Below are positions 45,504-51,229 of a DNA stretch of 51,229 nt, in pieces. Under the pieces are notes generated by a model, which saw only the letters and a list, made by a program, of their open reading frames with translations, was not told where the DNA came from and made no database searches. A program made the translations under genes and the position numbers. The stretch comes from Streptococcus oralis (GTDB taxonomy: Bacteria > Bacillota > Bacilli > Lactobacillales > Streptococcaceae), in contig NZ_KQ969550.1 in assembly GCF_001578945.1 (NCBI RefSeq), forward strand, positions 272,301 through 323,529. The letters are read 5' to 3'. How positions within the stretch are numbered: the first letter of the stretch is position 1; each line of letters begins with the position of its first letter.

Positions 45504-46181
45504 TTAGATATGATTTTCAAATTCTTTTTGACTCTGCTCAATCGTTTTTTTCGTTCTTCTTCCCACTTAGCCTTAGCTTCGTCAAATCGTTTTCTTGGTA
45601 ACAGGATCTTTCTGCAATCTCATGTACTTATAATTATTTCCGTCCCCCTTGATACCAACTAAGGAGTAGGCACGTGTAAACGAAGTTACTTTGGTTACAG
45701 AGGCTGTACCACTATTTGACATAGCAGACAGGATTAGAGAATTGTCAATCATCCACGCTTGAGCTTTTTCCTTATTAAAGTAAGCGTCTTGGGCATCCGC
45801 CAAGTTGATTCCTGACCATTCTGTTCCATAGTTCACAAGCTTAGAAGCCGTTACCTCTCCAAAGCTCTTGTCTCCTACTTGTACAAAAGTAAGGAGGGAG
45901 GTATTACAAGGTTTTTGCTGGCTGCTTCCTCACCATTTGATTGAGCTGAGTAGGTTGTGCGATCAAGGGCAAAGTTAATCGCCTGACGGAAATTTTTATT
46001 TAAAATCGCTGTTTGAGTTGATAGCTTTTGCTCATCCGTTGTTTTAGCGGTATGATTATAGGTTTTGCGGTTAACGTTGACGAGAAAGTACTTATATCTG
46101 TATCAAACTGTCCAAAAGCTGACAGTAACCCTCCTGCAACTAAGGCAAGAACCGCTCCGATAAGTTTTTTCTTAATTTCAT
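45504..46181 (-). pseudogene. Shredded Ali-type oligopeptide-binding lipoprotein gene
   Basis: Pieces of an AliB/AliD-type protein read in order on the minus strand. An ATG at 46181 opens a lipoprotein-like signal (KKLIGAVLALVAGGLLSA) that is frameshifted in its A-run, and the lipobox Cys is Phe (LSAFG). A large deletion follows, then VNVNRKTYNHTAKTTDEQ through NFRQAINFALDRTTYSAQ, a frameshift near 45900, then VQVGDKSFGE to NYGTEWSGINLADAQDAYF. A second deletion joins FNKEKA directly to QAWMIDN. Further frameshifts near 45590 and 45540 precede a C-terminus equivalent to EQSQKEFENHI and stop near 45504. Compared with the intact paralogue at the right end, roughly 250 and 190 codons are missing. 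No functional product is expected. Confidence 0.85.
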
Positions 46182-46202
46182 CGCCTACTTCTATATGTTA
46201 GG

Positions 46203-46230
46203 TTTTATAACATGTTTATATGTTATAAAA
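46203..46230. promoter_or_regulatory. Palindromic operator-like site upstream of the ali pseudogene
   Basis: Perfect 11-bp arms TTTTATAACAT and ATGTTATAAAA are separated by 6 nt. A third half-site TATGTTA lies at 46194-46200. It sits 22-49 nt upstream of the pseudogene start, where a repressor would act. It could also be simple AT-rich symmetry. Confidence 0.4.
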
Positions 46231-46409
46231 ATTGCTTTAAAAAGTAGAGTTTCCCGCTTTCTATCGAGAAACGATTAATCTAAACAAATAATGCAGGGCG
46301 TTAAAATGAACCTAAACACTTAAGTGCATGGAAAATAAAAAACAACCATTTTCTGTACAAACTTTATCTATATCGATTTAAGCCATCAACATCACCGCCA
46401 CGGACGGGC

Positions 46410-46596
46410 ATTCGATCGTCAAAATTGCTATGAATCCTATGAATATTCCACCAACAAAGACAATCTTCTGTCTCTAACAGCCATTCTTTTTAAAGAACGA
46501 AAGTATCCTTGATTAATGAATTTGACCTTAAAATACGACAATTTTTTCAGCTACGGCATTATTATACAGACAACTAGTTTGTTTTCGAAGAGCTTT
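46410..46596 (-). pseudogene. IS3-family transposase remnant (end of OrfB)
   Basis: The minus strand encodes, in more than one frame, ALRKQTSCLYNNAVAEK (equivalent to the SRKG-C-DNAVAE segment of IS3-type DDE transposases, including the third catalytic Glu), then a piece like KVKFINQGYFRSL, then LETEDCLCWWNIHRIHSNFD (equivalent to the YVNWFN-RIHS-L segment). Stops and frameshifts break it, and the rest of the element and its ends are not recognisable. The flanking stretches 46231-46409 and 46597-46780 hold nothing I can identify. Confidence 0.65.
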
Positions 46597-46781
46597 TCGT
46601 ACCAATAGGAAGATAGAACCCGCGGCATTCATCCTCTTTTCCAAATCGTTCTTAAGAAAAAATGAATTATCCACATCCCTCAATTGCCTTGATTAGAGGC
46701 AACTAGCAATCTGATAAAATCCATCAAATGCAAGTTTCGTAACTTTGGTAATTTAAGAAAAGAACCATTATCGCTTTGAAT

Positions 46782-46813
46782 AAAAATGGAGAAGACAGTA
46801 CCGCCTTCTCCAT
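46782..46813 (-). terminator. Terminator of the CAP-like protein gene
   Basis: On the minus strand ATGGAGAAG and CTTCTCCAT form a 9-bp stem with a 10-nt loop, followed by TTTTTATT, about 55 nt after the stop codon. Confidence 0.8.
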
Positions 46814-46866
46814 ATACTAGCCTTCTCATCAATCCACGACAGGTGACACAGAGCTAGAAATTCGAA

Positions 46867-48555
46867 TTACTTATAATTATAAGCCCAGTAATAATCTCCA
46901 TTACCACTAACTACTGCCGCCACGGCCCCTTCTGTCGCATTTGGATCTAAAAGTAGTTCTCTCAAACCACTATTTGCCCACTTCTTGACAACAGCGTCCG
47001 CATCTTGGTCATGACGAGCAACAAAGCCTGAACTATCATATTGGCGAGAAATTTGATTTGCTTTCGGCAGGACTTGATTTTGATAAATCTCATCTGACCA
47101 AGTCAATTCTTTCAAACCTTGTTCCTTACGAATTTCATTGATCTCAGCAAATGCTTCCTTAGCCTTTTCCATATAGTAATAATTCGTATCATCCGTCGCA
47201 GCAACGCGGAAGACAAACTTCACATAACCAAATTCTACATCACGATAACTTTCTCCGTCTACTCCGCTCTTGAGATTGGCAACCAAAACATAATCTCTAG
47301 CCCAAGGATCTGTTTTAGTTTTCTCAAAGATTTCTTCATCTTCAATCTCCCAAGTAACCTTTGCATCCCAACCTGCGTTATCTACAAATTTCGGATTTAG
47401 TTTTTCGATCACATAGTTTTTAAATTCCTCAACATTTTGGAATGGAAGAGCTTGCCCTGCCTCAGCAGTTGCGACTAGATTAGTCGAATACAGTTTCACG
47501 CTAGAATCCTGATCACTATATCTATACTCATCATCCGCAGGATCCGTGTGCAAGTTTGGATCCAGTGCCGGATCAGTAGGGTTGGTCATCCCATACAGTT
47601 TCCATACATTCCCCATCCATTTCCAGTAGGCTGTATAACCTGTAACTGCATCATTAGAGTCAACATAGTAATAATGGTTTGTGCCATCAAAGGCATAGTG
47701 TGTATCGTTCTCCAGAACCTTATCACCTGGCTTTCCTGGTGGAAAGGCCAATTTTGGTTTACTTCCATCTGGAGCCCACAACAAGTGCTCCAAACCCGCT
47801 GCTGGCTTTTCAACATACGGAGGAATCTGATTTTCACTCGGTTCATCCGTCGTGGTTAAACCTGGAGTCTCTGGGACAGATGGATTGGTTGGATTATCTG
47901 GCTTTGGATCTTCAGTTGGATTATCTGGTTTTGGATCTTCAGTTGGTTGGTCTGGTTTTGGTGCAAAAGGATTAAACTCTCCCTCAGCACCATTGAATGG
48001 GGGATTTTCTGGAAGCTCCACTGTACCCGAATCTTCTTTTTCCTCTTCTTTTGGATTATCCTCAGATTTCTTAACAAACACCCACTGACCATCTTGGTAA
48101 TAATAGTAGTCCCCGTTTTCTAACACATAGTAATGGTAACCATTCTCATAGCGGTAGTGGCTATCATTTGTTAAGTTATTAGCTGAAGAATTGTTGTCAT
48201 TATTATTTGTCAACGGTTTCCATTCACCATCACGGTAAATACGGTAACTACCGTCACTCATACGGTAGTAGTAGTGACCATTCCAGTAAAAATAGCGACC
48301 ATTATTGGGTTGTCGGTAATTGTATCTATTCCAATAATTATAGTTGCGATTCCAATAGTTATAGCCATAGTCCCAATAGTCATAATCCCAATAGTCATAA
48401 TCCCAATAGTCATAGTCCCAATCATCGAAATCGTAGTCCCAGTTATGACGGAAATCCCAACGATGATCTGCATGAACCGTTGGTGCTACAGAAGCTGAAG
48501 CCGCAATTGCCGATGCCAGAACCGCTCCCGCCAAAAGACCATATTTTCTATTCAT
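46867..48555 (-). CDS. Secreted Tyr/Trp-rich protein with repeats and a C-terminal CAP-like domain
   Basis: A 562-residue exported protein I do not recognise as a named family. In order: signal peptide (cleavage likely near VHADH, residue 30); an extremely aromatic, acidic tandem repeat of WDYDY units and NYW/YNYR variants (about 34-80); two or three degenerate 28-residue units of the type YWNGHYYYRMSDGSYRIYRDGEW (about 85-165, another near 290); an acidic Pro-rich linker with EDPKPDNPT repeats (about 185-240); a mixed domain; and a C-terminal segment (about 460-562) with the CAP/SCP look (AFAEINEIRKEQGLKELTWSDEIYQN, then FVARHDQD). No LPXTG, choline-binding or lipobox signal is seen, so it is free or held non-covalently. 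GGAGG precedes the ATG. Confidence 0.8.
   Translation of the reverse strand: MNRKYGLLAGAVLASAIAASASVAPTVHADHRWDFRHNWDYDFDDWDYDYWDYDYWDYDYWDYGYNYWNRNYNYWNRYNYRQPNNGRYFYWNGHYYYRMSDGSYRIYRDGEWKPLTNNNDNNSSANNLTNDSHYRYENGYHYYVLENGDYYYYQDGQWVFVKKSEDNPKEEEKEDSGTVELPENPPFNGAEGEFNPFAPKPDQPTEDPKPDNPTEDPKPDNPTNPSVPETPGLTTTDEPSENQIPPYVEKPAAGLEHLLWAPDGSKPKLAFPPGKPGDKVLENDTHYAFDGTNHYYYVDSNDAVTGYTAYWKWMGNVWKLYGMTNPTDPALDPNLHTDPADDEYRYSDQDSSVKLYSTNLVATAEAGQALPFQNVEEFKNYVIEKLNPKFVDNAGWDAKVTWEIEDEEIFEKTKTDPWARDYVLVANLKSGVDGESYRDVEFGYVKFVFRVAATDDTNYYYMEKAKEAFAEINEIRKEQGLKELTWSDEIYQNQVLPKANQISRQYDSSGFVARHDQDADAVVKKWANSGLRELLLDPNATEGAVAAVVSGNGDYYWAYNYK
48361..48425 (-). repeat. 15-bp tandem repeat encoding WDYDY units
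   Basis: About four nearly identical 15-bp copies (ATAGTCATAATCCCA on the plus strand) lie in tandem inside the secreted-protein gene. Slippage here would add or remove five residues and keep the frame. Confidence 0.85.
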
Positions 48556-48595
48556 TTTAAATTAAACCTCCAAAAAGAACCACTAGTCGTAATGT

Positions 48596-48629
48596 TCGGA
48601 AAAACTTTGTGCACTATTCGTTTTTCGGA
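48596..48629. promoter_or_regulatory. Dyad in the leader of the CAP-like protein gene
   Basis: TCGGAAAAAC and GTTTTTCGGA form 10-bp arms with one mismatch and a 14-nt spacer, 41-74 nt upstream of the start codon. It may be an RNA hairpin in the leader or a protein-binding site. Confidence 0.35.
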
Positions 48630-48667
48630 CTAAAAGTAAAGAATATATTTTATAAAATATAATTTAG

Positions 48668-48698
48668 ACGTAATGAATATTTTTAATATTTATTACGT
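48668..48698. promoter_or_regulatory. 31-bp near-perfect palindrome upstream of the CAP-like protein gene
   Basis: Arms ACGTAATGAATATT and AATATTTATTACGT (13 of 14 pair) flank TTT. It lies 113-143 nt upstream of the start codon. A possible -35 (TTGAAC, minus strand, 48702-48697) touches its edge, so an operator role is plausible. The remaining gap from 48700 to 49100 is AT-rich, includes a short stem (CTGATGT with ACATCAG, 48772-48789), and shows no gene I can support. Confidence 0.4.
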
Positions 48699-49100
48699 TC
48701 AATAACAATTGTAGCACTTTCACATTTTAAAATCAACAAAATAACATCATTACTATTTTTATATAACAAAACTGATGTTTTAACATCAGAACAAGTATTT
48801 TTTGTTTCAACGCTCAAACTATATGGTATTAAACACTTGCCTAAAAAATATTTTTAACATGTATAAATATACTAAAAATAATTTGTTATATAAATATTAA
48901 AGTTCGTATTCTCCTTCGGATTCCCGTGATTAGGTTGCATTACAACTATTGTCGATCTGACAGTCCTCTTTATCATGCAAATCATAGCCTAAAAAGAACC
49001 CCCCTTCTAATAATATATCGCACCCCCACTATAGCGGTTTTGTTCCTTTTTAGTGTTTGCACAACTCTGATATTACGCGTTTCATCGACTACTATAGTTA

Positions 49101-49144
49101 ACAAAGAAACAAAAGGAAGCACAGATTTTCTGCAACTTCCTTTT
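49101..49144 (-). terminator. Terminator of the right-hand ali-type gene
   Basis: On the minus strand AAAAGGAAG, with an inner GCAGA/TCTGT pairing, closes with CTTCCTTTT and is followed by GTTTCTTTG, about 12 nt after the stop codon. Confidence 0.85.
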
Positions 49145-49155
49145 CTTTTTATAGA

Positions 49156-51123
49156 TTATTTGATGTGTTTTTCTAGCTCTTTTTGGTATTTGGCATTCGT
49201 TTCGATTCTTTCTTTCTGCCATTTCTTGAAAGCTTCTTCGTATTCTTTGGTGGTCGCGACATCATTTTGCAACTCCAGGCCTTTGAAAACGAATGGATCC
49301 CCCTTGATTCCGACTTGAGAGTACGCTTTTGTGAATGGCACTGTACGGCTAACAGTTGGAGAACCACCTGAAGAGGCAACTGGGATTAAGAGTGAGCTAT
49401 CAGATACCCAAGCTTGAGCTTTAGCGTATTTCTCATAACGTTTATTGAGATCGCTTGTTTCACTCGCCGCATCATCCAAGAGTTTCTTGTATTCGTCCAG
49501 TCCAACTTGAGCCATCACTTCTGGATCTTTTCCTCGGGTAATTCCCAAGTGCTTGAGAGCAGAACCTGTCTTGGCATCTAGTATATTGAGATAGGTGGCT
49601 GGATCCTGATAGTCTGGTCCCCAACCAGTTCCATTCAAGTCATAGTCTTTTTGAGATGGTACTTTGGCTTGAGAAGTGATACTCATTTTTTCATCATCCG
49701 TCATTTGAAGAACATCAATAATGACATTCTCTGTACCAAGTGTTGATTCGATAGATTGTTTGAGTGAGTTGGTTTGCTGAACGGCAATCACATCTGTCTG
49801 TTCAACCGGGATGTCCAAACGAATTGGGAATGTCACGCCTTTAGCTTGCAATTCTGTCTTAGCTTTTGCAAAGGCCGCCTTAGCTTTTTCAGGACTGTAA
49901 ATCGTATCCTTACCATCTGTAAGGGCTACATCTTTCCATTGTTCCCCATATGAAACGAGCTCTGCCTGTGCCAACTCTCCAAAGGTCTTTTCACCCACTT
50001 GAACGTAGTCATGAGGCACTAGGCTGTTACGGATAATCTTGTCCGCACCTTCTTCGCCATTCAGCTGGGCAGTGTAAGAGTGACGGTCAAGGGCAAAGTT
50101 CAGCGCCTGACGGAAGTTCTTGTTGAGAAGAGCTTCTTTCGTTGAAGTTTTTTGAGCCTCGTCCGTTTTGGCTGTTTTATTGTAAGACTGGCGGTTTACG
50201 TTCACAGTGAGGTAGTAGCTTGTCGCTTCTTGTGGACTATAGACAATCTTATCGCCATACTCTTTTTTAGTTGACTCAAAGTTTGAGCTTGTTGGGAAGA
50301 GACGGGCTGTGGTATATGCACCTTGTGTAAAGCTACGAATCAAAGATTCTTGGTCTGATCCATCGTAGAAAGTTAGTTTAATATTGTCAATCTTGACATT
50401 GTCCTTATCCCAGTAGTTTGGATTCTTTTCATATTCAATGACTGATTTTGAAGTCAATGATTTCAAGAAATAAGGACCATTATATAGGATACCTGATGGG
50501 GTTGGTGCACCATAGTCGCTCCCTTTCGAATTCAAAAATTCTTCATTAACTGGAAGCATGGTTGCAGTTGTGACCTTAGAATTCCAGAAACTTTCTGGCT
50601 TGTTGAGAGTGTATTCTACCGTGTAGTCATCAACAGCTTTAATTCCTACAGTAGAGAAGTCATTGCTTTCTCCACTGACATAGGCAGCCAATCCTTTGAT
50701 AGAATCCTGAATCAAAGAAAGTCCGTCTGACTTCCCATCAGCAGCATGCTTAAGCCCAGTAACAAAGTCTTGAGCCTTAACTTCTGCATACTCTTCTCCC
50801 TCAGAAGTATACCATTTCACACCCTTACGAAGTTTGTAGGTATAGGTCAAACCATCTTTAGAGACGGACCAGTCTTCTGCAAGTGATGGAATTAAATTTC
50901 CATACTTATCATTTTCTAAGAGACCATCCACAACGTTCGCTATAACGTCAGATGTTGAACTTTTGCTCGTCACACTATAGTCCAAAGACGATGGATCCAT
51001 GGCATAAACATAAGAAAATGTCTTGGGAGCCTCTGCATTCTTTTCGTTTTTTCCACAAGCCGTTAACAGGAGAGCAGCACTCAAGACCGCTCCTGCTCCT
51101 AAGAGCCACTTTTTCGATTTCAT
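49156..51123 (-). CDS. Ali/Ami-type oligopeptide-binding lipoprotein (second copy)
   Basis: A 655-residue SBP family 5 lipoprotein. The signal peptide MKSKKWLLGAGAVLSAALLLTAC carries lipobox LTAC, followed by a folded solute-binding domain with KDGLTYTYKLRKGVKWYTSEGEEYAEV and a C-terminal helix (ETNAKYQKELEKHIK). It is clearly paralogous to AliA at the other end of the capsule locus but distinct, and resembles AliB, AliD or AmiA. No permease or ATPase gene is nearby, so it would feed a distant Ami transporter and may sense particular peptides. The start chosen is the ATG at 51123, with AAGGAG 8 nt upstream; a longer reading to 51156 has no lipoprotein signal at its front. Own promoter and terminator. 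Confidence 0.92.
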   Translation of the reverse strand: MKSKKWLLGAGAVLSAALLLTACGKNEKNAEAPKTFSYVYAMDPSSLDYSVTSKSSTSDVIANVVDGLLENDKYGNLIPSLAEDWSVSKDGLTYTYKLRKGVKWYTSEGEEYAEVKAQDFVTGLKHAADGKSDGLSLIQDSIKGLAAYVSGESNDFSTVGIKAVDDYTVEYTLNKPESFWNSKVTTATMLPVNEEFLNSKGSDYGAPTPSGILYNGPYFLKSLTSKSVIEYEKNPNYWDKDNVKIDNIKLTFYDGSDQESLIRSFTQGAYTTARLFPTSSNFESTKKEYGDKIVYSPQEATSYYLTVNVNRQSYNKTAKTDEAQKTSTKEALLNKNFRQALNFALDRHSYTAQLNGEEGADKIIRNSLVPHDYVQVGEKTFGELAQAELVSYGEQWKDVALTDGKDTIYSPEKAKAAFAKAKTELQAKGVTFPIRLDIPVEQTDVIAVQQTNSLKQSIESTLGTENVIIDVLQMTDDEKMSITSQAKVPSQKDYDLNGTGWGPDYQDPATYLNILDAKTGSALKHLGITRGKDPEVMAQVGLDEYKKLLDDAASETSDLNKRYEKYAKAQAWVSDSSLLIPVASSGGSPTVSRTVPFTKAYSQVGIKGDPFVFKGLELQNDVATTKEYEEAFKKWQKERIETNAKYQKELEKHIK

Positions 51124-51154
51124 AGGCAATCTCCTTAAAGATAGTATTTTCACC

Positions 51155-51183
51155 ATTATACCCTATTTTTCTATAAATGCAAA
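51155..51183 (-). promoter_or_regulatory. Promoter of the right-hand ali-type gene
   Basis: On the minus strand TTTGCA (51183-51178), 17 nt, then TATAAT (51160-51155), about 30 nt before the start codon. The -10 is perfect and the -35 is moderate. Confidence 0.65.
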
Positions 51184-51229
51184 GACATTCAGCTATTTTT
51201 TTAGAAAATTCTAACAAATATTTTTTATG

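Noticed and set aside
46000-46181. A small open frame starting MKLRKK upstream of the ali fragment
   Set aside because: The A-run has six, not seven, A's, so the frame from that ATG stops after about 13 codons. The hydrophobic signal-like stretch is in another frame and fits better as the broken start of the ali pseudogene.
48361-48425. Regular 15-bp repeats resembling a CRISPR array
   Set aside because: There are no spacers. Units are directly adjacent, multiples of three, and encode WDYDY in frame.
48772-48789. CTGATGT/ACATCAG hairpin as a terminator
   Set aside because: The stem is only 7 bp, A/T-rich, with no proper T-tract on either strand, and it is far from any stop codon.
48926-49318. 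130-codon plus-strand frame opposite the right ali gene end
   Set aside because: It overlaps the ali terminator and 3' end, shows no ribosome-binding site, and its composition is that of shifted noncoding and antisense sequence.

Overview
The window comes from a mitis-group Streptococcus, most like S. oralis or S. mitis and close to S. pneumoniae. Low GC content, YSIRK and LPXTG surface proteins, class B RNase P RNA, RitR with its diagnostic N53 and C128, MapZ, GpsB, and the order aliA - GH101 - pbp1a - recU - gpsB - rnpB - rlmL - mapZ - gnd - ritR - choline-binding protein all support this. That order matches, from memory, the pneumococcal region downstream of the capsule locus. No search was run, so the species call is an inference.

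Positions 1-9.4 kb hold core functions: the start of a choline-binding protein, the gnd-ritR pair, the rlmL-mapZ pair, rnpB, gpsB, a DUF1273 gene, and the overlapping recU-pbp1a pair on the other strand. Cell-division scaffolds (MapZ, GpsB) and a peptidoglycan synthase (PBP1a) cluster here.

Positions 9.5-24 kb hold two giant LPXTG-anchored glycosidases in tandem. The first to be transcribed (2096 aa) joins an S1-type serine protease, with a complete candidate triad H179-D236-S307, to a GH101 endo-alpha-N-acetylgalactosaminidase (D1029/E1061). The second (2669 aa) joins GH20 and GH84 beta-N-acetylhexosaminidase domains. Each has a near-consensus CcpA (cre) box in its leader. Together they look like a surface mucin-degrading system: peptide-bond cleavage, release of core-1 O-glycan, and trimming of terminal HexNAc. 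This is the most interesting part of the window.

Positions 24.3-45.4 kb hold aliA (oligopeptide-binding lipoprotein) and a Wzx/Wzy capsule locus read leftwards: cpsABCD, wchA, a WecG/TagA/CpsF-type transferase, licD-like, three further glycosyltransferases, wzy, a HAD-domain protein, wzx, mnaA, rmlA, rmlC, rmlB. rmlD is present but inverted, with its own promoter. The gene content predicts a phosphodiester-containing polysaccharide with Glc, ManNAc and rhamnose, resembling the pneumococcal serogroup 19 type of locus. The serotype-specific middle (about 31-38 kb) is visibly more AT-rich than its flanks.

Positions 45.4-51.2 kb lie upstream of the capsule promoter. They hold a shredded Ali-type pseudogene, an IS3-type transposase remnant, an unusual Tyr/Trp-rich secreted protein with a C-terminal CAP-like domain, and a second intact Ali-type oligopeptide-binding lipoprotein. 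Ali-type homology on both sides of the capsule genes could support whole-locus exchange.
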